A DNA stretch of 64,000 bases from Flavobacteriaceae bacterium PS02336 (GCA_029960065.1 JASCOF010000001.1:1364001-1428000); one strand, 5' to 3'. Counted from the stretch's first letter, positions 42,474-51,814 are shown. Notes: generated from the sequence alone by a model not told the origin. Translations and numbers: made by a program.

Positions 42474-42725
42474 ATGAAAAAGATCTTAAGAAATCTGGAT
42501 AGGTGGACGGGGGCTCTTGACAGGAGATGGGACAGGATGCCTCTGGAAAAGCAGCACCGGTTCATAAGGCTGTTTTTTTGGGGCTATGTCCTGCTGACCG
42601 CAGCAGTGATAACCAAGGTGTGGCGGGAAAGGTCAGAGAACTGCCGCATAATGGTTACCGGACATATAGATAATCCAATGGATAGGGACAAAAAAGACTG
42701 CTATCCGGCAGTTCAACCAAAATGA
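42474..42725 (+). CDS. traL: Conjugative transposon protein TraL-like
   Basis: An 83-residue protein with a basic amphipathic N-terminus (WTGALDRRWDRMPLEKQHR) and one membrane helix (about 27-45), in the position of TraL between traK and traM. Its stop overlaps the traM start (ATGA). The protein has little sequence to identify, so the call rests on order, size and the membrane topology. Confidence 0.75.
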   Translation: MKKILRNLDRWTGALDRRWDRMPLEKQHRFIRLFFWGYVLLTAAVITKVWRERSENCRIMVTGHIDNPMDRDKKDCYPAVQPK

Positions 42726-44056
42726 AAAAAGAAAGGAAATTTATGAAAACAAAGGAAAAAAAAGCGGGTGTCATGATTAGGGAATCGGCTTCGGAAAATC
42801 AAACGGATCGTGACGATTGGAAAACCGGCAGGCTGGAGAGGCTGAAGAAACCTCTGATATTCGGTCTGATGGGCATCGTCTGTGCGGGATGCCTCTACCT
42901 GATTTTCAGGCCTTCTTCCGACAGCGGAAAAAAGCAGGATATTGGGCTCAACAGCATCGTTCCGCAGGCCGCGGACAATGAAATGCAGGGCGACAAGGCG
43001 AAAGCGTACGAGCAGGAGTTGCTTGAGCAGAAGCAGGAGCAGAAGCGCAATGCGCTTACCACGCTGGCCGATTACTGGAAGCAGGACAGCGTAACGGGAA
43101 ATGAACAACCCGCAGCTGAACATCCAGTGCTGCCGGGAAGACTTGAATCCAGAGAATCAAATTCGGGACTCAGCACGTACCGAAATGCGCAGAAAGAACT
43201 TGGAAGCTTTTACAAGGACAGCGGCGGAGAGGCCGATATGCTCCGCAGGGAGGTTGCGGAGCTCAAATCTGAGCTTGCCCAGAGGGATGCTGCGCCGTCG
43301 GTGACGGTCGACGGACAGCTGGCGCTTATGGAAAAGTCGTATCAGATGGCCGCCAAGTACCTGCCTTCGGCACCTGCTGCCCAGCAGCTGCAGAGAGCTG
43401 ACTCGTCTGGACTTGCAAATAGGCCATCCAATGCAGATGCGCCATATTTTGCAGGAGCTGCGCCTCAGAGGAAAACTACCGTATCAGTTCTTCGCCCTAC
43501 TTCGGAAGCTGGTGCGGATGGCGTGCGGCTGAATGCCCGATCTTTTTACACGGCGGATGCCAAAGAGCGGGAGGTTCCTGTCAGGAACAGCATCAAGGCC
43601 TGCGTGGACCAGACGCAGACGGTAATAGACGGGAGCGCCGTGAAGGTTCGTCTTTTGGAGGATGCCGGCTTAGCAGATGGCACTCTCGTAAAGGGAACGG
43701 TGCTTACGTCCACGGCCAGGATGCAGAACGGACGCCTTCACCTCAAGATCAGCTCCATGGTGCTGAACGGCACCATTACGGCTGTGGATATAAACGTTTT
43801 CGACCTGGACGGGCAGCAGGGGCTTGCGGTGCCGTTTTCGCAGGAGAGAACGGCTGCCGGGCAGATGGCGGGCAATATGGGACAGCAGTCCGCAACGAGC
43901 CTGATGCTTACCCAGTCGGCAGGACAGCAGGTTGCCGCCGATCTGAGCAGGGGCGTCCTGCAGGGGATTTCCGGCTATTTCTCCAAAAAGGTAAAGACGC
44001 CCAAGGTTATGCTTAAGGCTGGGTACCAGCTTTTTCTGGTTTCGAAAAAACAATAG
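42722..44056 (+). CDS. traM: Conjugative transposon protein TraM (VirB10-like)
   Basis: A 444-residue protein. The charged cytoplasmic N-terminus is followed by one membrane helix (about 47-64, LIFGLMGIVCAGCLYLIF), a Gln/Lys-rich coiled-coil and low-complexity linker, and a C-terminal TrbI/VirB10-like domain with DGTLVKGTVLTSTARMQ (about 318-334) and AVPFSQER. Length and layout are normal for TraM. A second in-frame ATG at 42743 is possible; the ATGA overlap with traL favours 42722. Confidence 0.9.
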   Translation: MKKERKFMKTKEKKAGVMIRESASENQTDRDDWKTGRLERLKKPLIFGLMGIVCAGCLYLIFRPSSDSGKKQDIGLNSIVPQAADNEMQGDKAKAYEQELLEQKQEQKRNALTTLADYWKQDSVTGNEQPAAEHPVLPGRLESRESNSGLSTYRNAQKELGSFYKDSGGEADMLRREVAELKSELAQRDAAPSVTVDGQLALMEKSYQMAAKYLPSAPAAQQLQRADSSGLANRPSNADAPYFAGAAPQRKTTVSVLRPTSEAGADGVRLNARSFYTADAKEREVPVRNSIKACVDQTQTVIDGSAVKVRLLEDAGLADGTLVKGTVLTSTARMQNGRLHLKISSMVLNGTITAVDINVFDLDGQQGLAVPFSQERTAAGQMAGNMGQQSATSLMLTQSAGQQVAADLSRGVLQGISGYFSKKVKTPKVMLKAGYQLFLVSKKQ

Positions 44057-44075
44057 CAATCAAAAGAATATAAGG

Positions 44076-44936
44076 ATGAAAAGATATTATGAAAAATACT
44101 GGACGGCGCTGCTTGCAGTTCTCTGGGTCCAGCTGTGCTTTCCGCAGAGCAACCTGCCGGTTATGGACGAGATCAAGGCCTGCGGTTTAGGCATAACCTA
44201 TGACAAGACTTCGCACCTGATTTTCCCATCGGAAATCCGCTATGCGGATCTGGGAAGCGAGCTGCTTATGGCAGGAAAGGCGGAAGATGCCCATAACGTG
44301 CTGCGGGTAAAGGCAGCCGTAAGGGATTTTGAGCAGCAGACCAATCTTTCGGTCATGACCATCGACGGACATTTTTACAGTTTTGATGTGCATTATGATC
44401 CGAATCCGCAGAGCCTGAACTACAGCATACGAAAGTCTGGCAGCATTGGATATGAGGGAGCCCTTTTTGAGAATCTGGGACAAAGTCCTCCGCTGATGGT
44501 GGAAACACTGATGCAGCGCATCTATGAAAGGGACAAACTTGCGGTTAGGCATATAAGGACAAGGAATGCCGGAGTGGAATTCAGGCTGAAAGGGATCTAC
44601 GTCCATGAGGGAAAATACTATCTGCATACTGAGCTGAGAAACAGCAATAATGTGCCTTACAGGATTGATTTTCTCAATTTCAAGATAGCCGACAGGAAGA
44701 AGGCCAGACGAACTGCGGTACAGCAGACAGCCATATTGCCTCTACGAATCTACAGGCCGGTTGACCAGATGAAGGCTGGAGGCTCAGAGCATAACATATA
44801 TGTGCTGGACCTTTTCACCCTCGCAGACGGCAAGCTGCTCCTTATCGAGATATACGAGAAAAACGGCGGCAGGCAGCTGACCTTAAAAATTAAAAATTCG
44901 GACCTGCTGAAGGCCTGTCTTCTGAATAATCCATAG
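44076..44936 (+). CDS. traN: Conjugative transposon protein TraN (DUF4138, VirB9-like)
   Basis: A 286-residue secreted protein. The signal peptide ends near residue 20-24 (LCFPQSN). The DUF4138 pattern includes ICGLGITYDKTSHLIFP-like sequence, YADLGSELLMAGKAEDAHNV, and YYLHTELRNSNNVPYRIDF. It is a VirB9-like partner of TraM. It is the last tra gene; traO and later genes do not follow, and instead a terminator and a GIY-YIG gene are found. Confidence 0.88.
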   Translation: MKRYYEKYWTALLAVLWVQLCFPQSNLPVMDEIKACGLGITYDKTSHLIFPSEIRYADLGSELLMAGKAEDAHNVLRVKAAVRDFEQQTNLSVMTIDGHFYSFDVHYDPNPQSLNYSIRKSGSIGYEGALFENLGQSPPLMVETLMQRIYERDKLAVRHIRTRNAGVEFRLKGIYVHEGKYYLHTELRNSNNVPYRIDFLNFKIADRKKARRTAVQQTAILPLRIYRPVDQMKAGGSEHNIYVLDLFTLADGKLLLIEIYEKNGGRQLTLKIKNSDLLKACLLNNP

Positions 44937-45000
44937 AGGAAATCCGTGCAGGATAGAAGTGCATGTCCGACGTAAATTCCTTAACGTGCGGACAAAATAA

Positions 45001-45035
45001 AACCGGCCAGATAGGTCGGTTTTTTATTTTTATGT
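45001..45035 (+). terminator. Terminator after traN
   Basis: CCGGCC pairs with GGTCGG and is followed by TTTTTTATTTTT. A second stem TGTCCG (44964-44969) / CGGACA (44989-44994) lies just upstream. It ends the tra transcript. Confidence 0.75.
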
Positions 45036-45109
45036 AAAATATTAAGATATTGTTTTGCAATGTATTAAGTGCTTCAGTCTTAGGCTCGGCTTTAAGCCTG
45101 TTCTAGCGT

Positions 45110-45685
45110 CTACAGACCGCTGCGTTTGCCGAATACGGGCTGGAGAACGTCCCAGAGCTGCTGTTCCAGGATCTCCACAATGAAGCGCTCGACGGCCTGG
45201 TCGCTTTGCGAAATTACCTGATAGGCCGATATGGCCAGCTCGTAATCCGCATCCCCGTCCCATTTGCAGAGGTGCATGGCATAGGTGCGGGAGCTTTGCG
45301 TTCCGAGATGGTCCTTGACCCTTTTTCTGAAATCCGTTGTCGAGCTTCCGACATAAAGGATCGAGGATGATTTCCTATTGTACTTGGAAAGATTTACCCT
45401 GTCCTCGTTTTTTCTTTTGAGAAGGTTCAGTGCATGATATGCTTCAAATGCCTTGAGCAGCGTTTTTACCTTGGCTGCAGATTTGATTTCAAAGACATAG
45501 ATCAGCGGATAGCCGCTTTTGGCAATTTTGTGGAGATGTTTTTTAAGCACTTTTTTGTCCCTGAACTCGGAGCAGTGGAATGAGGTTTCCAGAAAAGGTT
45601 TTAACGTAATTTGTGATATCTGCTGCGATAAATCAAGGGCAAACCGCTCCGATTTTCTGACAAGGTCTTTTGTATCTATTTTCAT
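45110..45685 (-). CDS. GIY-YIG nuclease family protein
   Basis: A 191-residue protein with a GIY-YIG-like core at its centre: PLIYVFEIKS (about 58-67), SSILYVGSSTTDFRKRVKDH (about 107-126; the YIG part with the conserved Arg), and a later SQSDQAVERFIVEILEQQLW containing the metal-binding Glu. The roughly 40-residue insertion between strands is unusual for the fold. It may act on DNA; such genes sometimes occur as cargo of conjugative elements. It is convergent with traN and opposite in strand to it. Confidence 0.65.
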   Translation of the reverse strand: MKIDTKDLVRKSERFALDLSQQISQITLKPFLETSFHCSEFRDKKVLKKHLHKIAKSGYPLIYVFEIKSAAKVKTLLKAFEAYHALNLLKRKNEDRVNLSKYNRKSSSILYVGSSTTDFRKRVKDHLGTQSSRTYAMHLCKWDGDADYELAISAYQVISQSDQAVERFIVEILEQQLWDVLQPVFGKRSGL

Positions 45686-45739
45686 TTTCCGTGGAATAAT
45701 TTCAAATATACAAAATGATTTATCTGCATTGAAATAAAA

Positions 45740-45957
45740 ATACTGGTGTCTAAAGAGGTTTCTTTTGCTTCTCCTATGTTTGTATAATATAATTTAAGTG
45801 AAGAAGGGCGAGAGCAGATTTTGCTTTAAATAGCCTTACGGTATATTCAAGAAAAGAGACTGCCTCCTCTTCTTTTACCTTTTAGAATCTGAACAGAATG
45901 TAAGGAATACATCCCTATTTGAGGTTGTATAGCCAGTATATCCACTCAGGAGAAAAG
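45740..45957 (+). ncRNA. Candidate IS110-family bridge RNA region (left end)
   Basis: About 220 non-coding bases upstream of the transposase. They hold several potential stems: AGCA-gatt-TGCT near 45821, AAGAG...CTCTT near 45855, and ATGTA-aggaa-TACAT near 45897-45911. In IS110-group elements this side encodes a bridge RNA joining target and donor DNA. Boundaries are not resolvable by eye. Confidence 0.35.
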
Positions 45958-47034
45958 ATGAAAAAAGGTTATCACTTACCTAAACCAAATAAAATGAAGG
46001 TATTATTAAAACAAACAGTCGGAATTGATGTTGCGCAAAGGGAATTAGTTGTGTCACTTGGTCGGATGGATGAGCAGATCAGTGTTGAAGTTTATGCTTA
46101 CAAAGTATTTCCCAATACTAAAAAAGGGTTTTCGAGTCTTGTATTGTGGGTTAATAAGCAAACATTAACCACAACGGAAGTACGTTACGTAATGGAAGCA
46201 ACAGGGGTTTACCATGAATCGTTAGCCTATTATCTATGCAGTGTTCAAAAACAAGTCAGTATCGTTTTACCAAACAAGATTAGTAATTATGTGAGAACAC
46301 TTGATATAAGAACGATTACTGACAAGAGTGCTTCACAAGCAATTGCAAGATTTGGTTTGGAAAGGCAATTGGAAGTTTGGCACCCTCCTCTAAAAATATT
46401 CAATGATTTAAGGCAGCTTTGTCGGGAACGTGAGCAGTTGGTACAGGAACGTACCATGTTAAAAAATCAGTTGCATGCTGAACGTACCTCTGCAACATCA
46501 AGTGAAAAGTCAGTTAAAAGAACAAACAAAAGAATAGCCTTGATTGATACGCAGGAAAAGGAGATACGAGAAGAAATTGCTAAACTCATCAAAAAAGATG
46601 AGGTATTAGCAGAAAAGATGAAAATAATATCTTCTATACCCGGAGTTGGAAATTTGACTGCCGTGACCATTATCGCTGAAACCAACGGTTTCGAACTCAT
46701 AAAGAATAAAAGGCAACTGGTCAGTTATGCGGGATTAGATGTAAGAGAAAAGACATCTGGGACATCCGTAAAATCCAAACCCCGTATATCCAAGCGAGGT
46801 AATCGGAATTTAAGGAAAGTCATGCACTTTCCGGCACTGGCTGCGATTAGAACCGATGAAAGGTTCAGAGATATCTTTTTAAGATTGGTTTCAAGGCATG
46901 GCATTAAAATGAAAGCTATCGTTGCCATCCAAAGAAAAATATTAGAATTGACTTTTATCCTCTGGAAAAACAATTCTTTTTATAACCCGGAATATGCATA
47001 TCAAATTTTGCCGACCGTAGAAATAGTTATATAA
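45958..47034 (+). CDS. IS110-family transposase
   Basis: A 358-residue transposase when started at ATG 45958, which follows AGGAGAAAAG. The N-terminal RuvC-like DEDD domain has VGIDVAQRELVVSLG (Asp24) and VMEATGVYHESLAYYL. The C-terminal Transposase_20 domain has SSIPGVGNLTAVTIIAE and ISKRGNRNLRKVMHFPALA, where the family's nucleophile Ser lies. A longer frame would begin at a TTG 39 bases earlier. All core parts are present, so the enzyme could be active. Confidence 0.92.
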   Translation: MKKGYHLPKPNKMKVLLKQTVGIDVAQRELVVSLGRMDEQISVEVYAYKVFPNTKKGFSSLVLWVNKQTLTTTEVRYVMEATGVYHESLAYYLCSVQKQVSIVLPNKISNYVRTLDIRTITDKSASQAIARFGLERQLEVWHPPLKIFNDLRQLCREREQLVQERTMLKNQLHAERTSATSSEKSVKRTNKRIALIDTQEKEIREEIAKLIKKDEVLAEKMKIISSIPGVGNLTAVTIIAETNGFELIKNKRQLVSYAGLDVREKTSGTSVKSKPRISKRGNRNLRKVMHFPALAAIRTDERFRDIFLRLVSRHGIKMKAIVAIQRKILELTFILWKNNSFYNPEYAYQILPTVEIVI

Positions 47035-47187
47035 AAATGTGAGTTGAAATACTTATAGTTAAGTCATCACTCCACATAAATTACTAGGAAAGGGTAATAG
47101 TTTATTTACTATTATCTATAGATACTATTGCCTTTTTTTACCTATGAAAGCCTGCTATGTAACAATATTGAAAGCATAATGATACGA

Positions 47188-48318
47188 TTAAAATTGATAT
47201 AAGAGATAGCCTAGGAGCGCGCCACCCAACACAATAAATGCACTGTTGATTGTTTTGAATTTAAAAACGACAACTACACTAATCAGCGCTATGCTGATTG
47301 TCTTCCAATCGATAATGGTTTCTTTGCCCATTGTAAAACAAACAGCAATAATAATGGCAACAGAGGCTATATTTACAGCATCCAGCGAAGCAGACAGGCT
47401 CTTAGAATTTCGCATTTTTTTCATCAGAGGCTTAAGCAATGCCACCAATACAAACGATGGAAGAAAAATAGCAATTGTTGAAATAACAGCACCAGATAGT
47501 CCATTGATTTGATAACCAATAAATGTAACTGATGAAAAAACAGGTCCTGGCGTGAACTGCCCAACTGCAATAGCATCCATCAATTGCTGTCGGGTAAGTA
47601 AGCCGTTTGCTACCAATTCTGTATCTAAAAAAGCGAACAGAACATAACCGCTTCCGTAGAGAACAGCACCTATTTTTAAAAATATCCAAAATAATCTGGC
47701 GTTTGTTTCTGAAAGTAAGTGCCCGTTTGCAATTTGAAAAAAAAGAACTGGAACAAAACTTTGCAGCGTACTGTTTTTATAATTTTGAATATAAAACAAA
47801 CCCAATGCGAACAGGCCTGCGCCAAACATTAAATAGATTTCGCTGATTCCCAGTAAAGACAGAAACAATACAGCGATGCCTATAAATGCTAATACAATTG
47901 ACTTGATCGATTTTTTGGCTAATGGAAAAATTGCCCCGATAATGATGGCTATAATTGCTGGCTTTATACCGTAAATAAACGGCTGTATTTCGGGTAATTG
48001 TCCGTATTGCCTGTACAGCCAAGCAAAAATACCAGTAATAAAAACCGCCGGCAAAATAAAACACATGCCTGCAACGAGCAGCCCTTTCCAACCCCCTTTG
48101 TCGTACCCAATGTGTATCGCCATTTCAGTACTATTGGGTCCTGGAATAAGATTGGTAGCTCCCAATAAATCTAAAAAATGCTGTTCGCTCAACCATTTTC
48201 TTTTGGCGACAACTTCCCGCTGCATCATTGCAATATGTGCTGCCGGACCTCCAAAACCGATGAATCCCAGTTTGAGAAAGAGTTGAGCAATTTTTTTTAT
48301 CGGTATTTTCCCCTCCAT
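47188..48318 (-). CDS. chrA: Chromate transporter (ChrA family)
   Basis: A 376-residue membrane protein with two homologous CHR halves, about ten helices in total. The first half has FGGPAAHIAMMQREVV (about 22-37) and LPGATN-type LLGATNLIPGPNSTEMA (about 51-67); the second half has VGQFTPGPVFSSVTFIGYQ (about 256-274). The doubled form exports chromate by proton antiport. It follows the phosphatase gene by 5 bases, so both may share a promoter. Adjacent arsenic genes support a toxic-oxyanion island. Confidence 0.9.
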   Translation of the reverse strand: MEGKIPIKKIAQLFLKLGFIGFGGPAAHIAMMQREVVAKRKWLSEQHFLDLLGATNLIPGPNSTEMAIHIGYDKGGWKGLLVAGMCFILPAVFITGIFAWLYRQYGQLPEIQPFIYGIKPAIIAIIIGAIFPLAKKSIKSIVLAFIGIAVLFLSLLGISEIYLMFGAGLFALGLFYIQNYKNSTLQSFVPVLFFQIANGHLLSETNARLFWIFLKIGAVLYGSGYVLFAFLDTELVANGLLTRQQLMDAIAVGQFTPGPVFSSVTFIGYQINGLSGAVISTIAIFLPSFVLVALLKPLMKKMRNSKSLSASLDAVNIASVAIIIAVCFTMGKETIIDWKTISIALISVVVVFKFKTINSAFIVLGGALLGYLLYQF

Positions 48319-48323
48319 TACAA

Positions 48324-50195
48324 CTATTTTACTTCAAGTTCATCTATAAGATTCAAGGTATCCGGATTATATACTTTCATCGTAATTCTCTTTCCGTTTA
48401 CATAAAAAAGGCACAAAGCATTTTCCACACTAAAAGACTGGGTAAACTTGCTCCATGGCAATACCTCTTGTGCATAATAGGGCGCACCTGCTGCACCATT
48501 ATTAATTTGATAGATTGAACGAGATACATTCAATTTTTTACTAGGATAATCTGCGGGATAAATAGGAACCTCTTGTGTTAATTTCAACCAGTTGTAATTA
48601 TGCTCATCACCGGTAAGTATCGCAACAGTTTTTTTACTTTCATTAATTAGAATATCTAAGTATTCGTCCCTTCTTTCAATAATTCCTTTTTCAACTGGTT
48701 TCCCACCAATCCACGGACGCTTTGTGTTATCACCACTGTACCACATATCGTCCTTACTGTGCCCTCCGTTAGGAAATGCAGGGGTATGCTGAGTAATAAA
48801 AATATGGTCTATGTCTTTGTCATTTTCAAGCTTTTGAATGGTTGCCCTTAACCAATCAAGTTGGTTGTCCATTATATAACCGTGCAGCCCACCGCTTGTT
48901 GCAGTTTCTTTGCTTAAAGAAGGAGCGTACCAATAATTACTATTGAGTACAACCATGGCTGTATTTCCATATGTGTAATAAAAAACATTTTCTGCATAAG
49001 GTGGAAAATCTATCCGTTTTTTATCAGGGTCATACTTGTTGTCATCCTCACTTATAAGCCCGCTAATAGGATTTACAAATGCTTCTGCAAAAACAGTCTC
49101 TGCTGACTCTGTCTCAAAAGGAAATCTATCAATAAAACCCTTGTTTTTTCCGCTTTCATCTTCAAAGACATATCCCAGTGCTTCGTGATTGCCCATACCA
49201 ACATTAAATGGCATATAATGCCAAAAAGGTTCAATGGATTTTTTCCAGTTTGTGTATTGCAGGTGTTGTTCTTCTTTACTGCTAAGATAGCCATTAATCA
49301 TGTCGCCAGTAAACTGAACAAAAGCGGCATTTTCTTTATAAGCAAGGGCAGCTATTTTTTTCATAATATAAGCATTTGCCCCATATGCTTTTCTTTCACC
49401 ACCACCCGTTGCGTGGCGGCTGTCGCTGGTATATCCGAAAATAAAACTTTGTCTGCTGCCTTTTTTTAGTGCTGTCGTAACATGGTACGACTGGGAAAGT
49501 AGACCGTAGGTTACTTTGTACTGGTATTTTTGATTGGATTTTAAACTATTTATTTGCCATTCATGATGCGTTTTAGGAACATTATCCTTATATATTCTGC
49601 CATCAATTTCTACTTGGGCCTGTACAGGCAATGTAGTTTTACACCAAATCACAACACTGGTATCTGTAAGGTTACTTACAAATGGGCCTTCATAAACTGC
49701 CGGCAGCACTTCAAAAGGACCTGTTCCGCTTAGAGAAACAACTCCATCAAATAAAATCATCCCATTATTATCAGTTACCCTATAGCCAAGGGTTAAAAAT
49801 CCATTTTCTTTCCAACCTACAAAATCATATGGATATTTGAATGCGTCTGCCATATTGATTTCAGCTTTTCCTTCTATGAGTGCTTGTGTAAAACGGTATA
49901 CCGGAAGCGGATGTGGTGCTTTTCCATAAGGTATTAACCCATAGGTAACAGATCCTTTCAAATTTCCGAAGTCCAGAATCACGCCAGAACTTGTACCAGT
50001 TGGTTTGCCCAAGAGCCTTTGAGTGCTATATTGAGTCTCTGCATCAGTGGCAAAATATTTTTTCTCGTTCTCTTCGAAATACAGATGATTATCCTTATCA
50101 TAATGAATATTGGAATAGGAAGCTGGGATTTCCGTCTGTTGTGCAAATGTGGAAACTGACAAAAAAAGCAACGAAAGTATATATGTAGTTTTCAT
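48324..50195 (-). CDS. Secreted purple-acid-phosphatase-like metallophosphoesterase
   Basis: A 623-residue protein. Signal peptide MKTTYILSLLFLSVSTFAQ; a Fn3-like domain (about 165-245: SNLTDTSVVIWCKTTLPVQ) of the kind that precedes purple acid phosphatases; and a metallophosphoesterase domain from about 250 with motifs TSDSR, FTGDMING, GNHEALG, THE THF-like ITQHTPAF and LTGDEHNYN (the metal ligands). It hydrolyses phosphomonoesters outside the cytoplasm. It is the member of the - strand set that follows DoxX and precedes chrA; the reason for grouping with metal genes is unknown. Confidence 0.88.
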   Translation of the reverse strand: MKTTYILSLLFLSVSTFAQQTEIPASYSNIHYDKDNHLYFEENEKKYFATDAETQYSTQRLLGKPTGTSSGVILDFGNLKGSVTYGLIPYGKAPHPLPVYRFTQALIEGKAEINMADAFKYPYDFVGWKENGFLTLGYRVTDNNGMILFDGVVSLSGTGPFEVLPAVYEGPFVSNLTDTSVVIWCKTTLPVQAQVEIDGRIYKDNVPKTHHEWQINSLKSNQKYQYKVTYGLLSQSYHVTTALKKGSRQSFIFGYTSDSRHATGGGERKAYGANAYIMKKIAALAYKENAAFVQFTGDMINGYLSSKEEQHLQYTNWKKSIEPFWHYMPFNVGMGNHEALGYVFEDESGKNKGFIDRFPFETESAETVFAEAFVNPISGLISEDDNKYDPDKKRIDFPPYAENVFYYTYGNTAMVVLNSNYWYAPSLSKETATSGGLHGYIMDNQLDWLRATIQKLENDKDIDHIFITQHTPAFPNGGHSKDDMWYSGDNTKRPWIGGKPVEKGIIERRDEYLDILINESKKTVAILTGDEHNYNWLKLTQEVPIYPADYPSKKLNVSRSIYQINNGAAGAPYYAQEVLPWSKFTQSFSVENALCLFYVNGKRITMKVYNPDTLNLIDELEVK

Positions 50196-50239
50196 AAAAA
50201 TATATTTACGAATAAATTTGAATTCTGTTAAAAGTATAA

Positions 50240-50677
50240 TTAGTGACTATTTCTATCACTCGATATTATTTTGTCAATACTCCAGTGTCCCGCTCCTTTT
50301 ATCAAAAGAAATACACTTCCTAAAAGCATTGCCCAATCAGTCCTGCTCCCGTGAAGTAATTCCCAGAAGCCATCATTTGCCAATACTTCGGCTTTGGTAG
50401 TTGTGAAAGCAACAAGCATAATTATGATTAACGGAATACTGGCTAAACGAGTCAGCAGACCCACTAAAAGTAAAATCCCACATAGGATTTCGAAAAAACC
50501 AACAAAACTTCCCAAAAAATCAGCTGATGGAAAACCGATTTTTTCAAAGCGGCCAGCACCACGAATGGCTGGAAATAAAAATTTTTGAACTCCTTCGGAA
50601 AAGAAAACTGCACCAACAATCAAGCGGATTATAATTGTGGTTTTTGAGTTGTCGGTAGTAATGATTTTTTTGAACAT
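50240..50677 (-). CDS. DoxX family membrane protein
   Basis: A 145-residue protein with four membrane helices. Hallmark: RLIVGAVFFSEGVQKFLFP (about 18-36), FEKIGFPSADFLGSFVGFFE (about 44-63), and RTDWAMLLGSVFLL near the end. DoxX proteins take part in redox or thiosulfate metabolism or in oxidative-stress defence; the specific role is not readable. The stop of the PAP2 gene is 1 base before the start, so co-translation is likely. Confidence 0.88.
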   Translation of the reverse strand: MFKKIITTDNSKTTIIIRLIVGAVFFSEGVQKFLFPAIRGAGRFEKIGFPSADFLGSFVGFFEILCGILLLVGLLTRLASIPLIIIMLVAFTTTKAEVLANDGFWELLHGSRTDWAMLLGSVFLLIKGAGHWSIDKIISSDRNSH

Positions 50678-50678
50678 A

Positions 50679-51257
50679 TTAAGCGAACTTTTTTATTATA
50701 ATCGGATTATACAAATTGTAAATTCGGGCCACAAGCAAAGCAATAGGAATACTCAGAACGGCCGGAACAACAATATCTGCTGGATAATGCACTCCAAGAT
50801 AAACCCTGCTTAGACTGACAAATGCTGCCCAGGGGATAAGAACAAAAGGCAGCCATTTCAGTTTGTCCCTTGCTACCAGCGTCAGGTAGAATGCCAACGA
50901 AAACACATTGGCTGCATGGGATGATATGAAACCAAACTTTCCACCTCTGTAATTATTAACTATGTGAAGCTTATCTATTAAATCAGGGTTGTGGCTCGGT
51001 CGTAATCTTTCAAATATTGGCTTGAATATTCCTGAAGCTAACTGGTCACTTATAGTGATCAGTAAAACTATCAGCAATATCATAAAAATCGCATCTTTTC
51101 GATATTTCCATATCAACAGCAATAACAAAAATCCATAAAAAGGGAGCCATGTGTATTTTTCACTGGCAAACCACATTACATTATCCCAAAACTCACTATG
51201 GCTGCCATTTAGCCAAAGCAGGATTTCTATATCTAATTGTTTTATATACTCTATCAT
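50679..51257 (-). CDS. PAP2-superfamily phosphatase
   Basis: A 192-residue membrane phosphatase when begun at the ATG at 51257 (MIEYIKQLDIEILLWLNGS, the usual start in this family). A longer frame reaches into the upstream gene. PAP2 motifs: KPIFERLRPSHNP, SSHAANVFSLA and SRVYLGVHYPADI. The start overlaps the stop of the haem lipoprotein gene (TAATG), so they are translationally coupled. It likely acts on undecaprenyl pyrophosphate or a phospholipid. Confidence 0.9.
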   Translation of the reverse strand: MIEYIKQLDIEILLWLNGSHSEFWDNVMWFASEKYTWLPFYGFLLLLLIWKYRKDAIFMILLIVLLITISDQLASGIFKPIFERLRPSHNPDLIDKLHIVNNYRGGKFGFISSHAANVFSLAFYLTLVARDKLKWLPFVLIPWAAFVSLSRVYLGVHYPADIVVPAVLSIPIALLVARIYNLYNPIIIKKFA

Positions 51258-51730
51258 TATCTTCTTATTGGTGATTGTCTTTCTGTTGGAGTTTTTACAG
51301 TAAAAAATGGAACTCTTTCCATTGCATGGCAACTTATGCAGCTATTGGTAAGCACTTGAAAATTCCTGTTGAACACAGCGGTGTCTCTTTTTGCAAGAGC
51401 TTTTTTCATTTCTGGAAGAGTTACATCCAGAAAATGTTTTGCCGATTTCGAACGTTTAGGTCTCCGCTCCAATCCATTTTCGATTGCTTTTTGTATTTTC
51501 TCTAATTGATAATCCGCATATTCCCAATTTTCATCCTGTCCCGCCCAAAACAATTCCTGGTAGCGATAGCCAGTTTCGACCATTGTGTTATCAAAACCCC
51601 GAAACTGATTTTCTATGATTTCCAGTTTCTCCTGTTCCGTGCCTTTTATCCATTTGCCTTGTACTGTTTCTGTTTTTTGGTTACAGGCAGGAAAGAGCGT
51701 TAACGATAGCAGAATTAAAAAATACCTCAT
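51257..51730 (-). CDS. Haem c-binding lipoprotein, hypothetical
   Basis: A 157-residue protein with start at the ATG at 51730 (MRYFLILLSLTLFPACNQK): a signal peptide with lipobox FPAC and lipidation Cys16. The C-terminal part has the c-type haem attachment motif CISCH (about 137-141) in a single-domain helical fold with tail Met in AMERVPFF as possible axial ligand. It may be a lipid-anchored monohaem cytochrome of the c' type. It is the first gene of a - strand set with PAP2, DoxX, phosphatase and chrA. An upstream in-frame ATG at 51766 would spoil the signal peptide. Confidence 0.75.
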   Translation of the reverse strand: MRYFLILLSLTLFPACNQKTETVQGKWIKGTEQEKLEIIENQFRGFDNTMVETGYRYQELFWAGQDENWEYADYQLEKIQKAIENGLERRPKRSKSAKHFLDVTLPEMKKALAKRDTAVFNRNFQVLTNSCISCHAMERVPFFTVKTPTERQSPIRR

Positions 51731-51814
51731 GACATCCCTGTTTTTAGTTTGTCTTACAAACTTCATACAATGAATTGTATAATGGTGGTATATTTGAAAA
51801 TAATACGGTAGCTC

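Larger units (their letters stand above)
45740..47180. mobile_element. IS110-family insertion sequence (ends approximate)
   Basis: One intact DEDD-type transposase gene with non-coding flanks of about 220 and 150 bases, a size typical for the family (about 1.4 kb). IS110 elements lack terminal inverted repeats, so ends are approximate. The right flank has inverted repeats AATAGT...ACTATT (47097-47114) and a TATCTATAGATA palindrome. It sits at the left edge of the AT-rich island. Confidence 0.7.
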
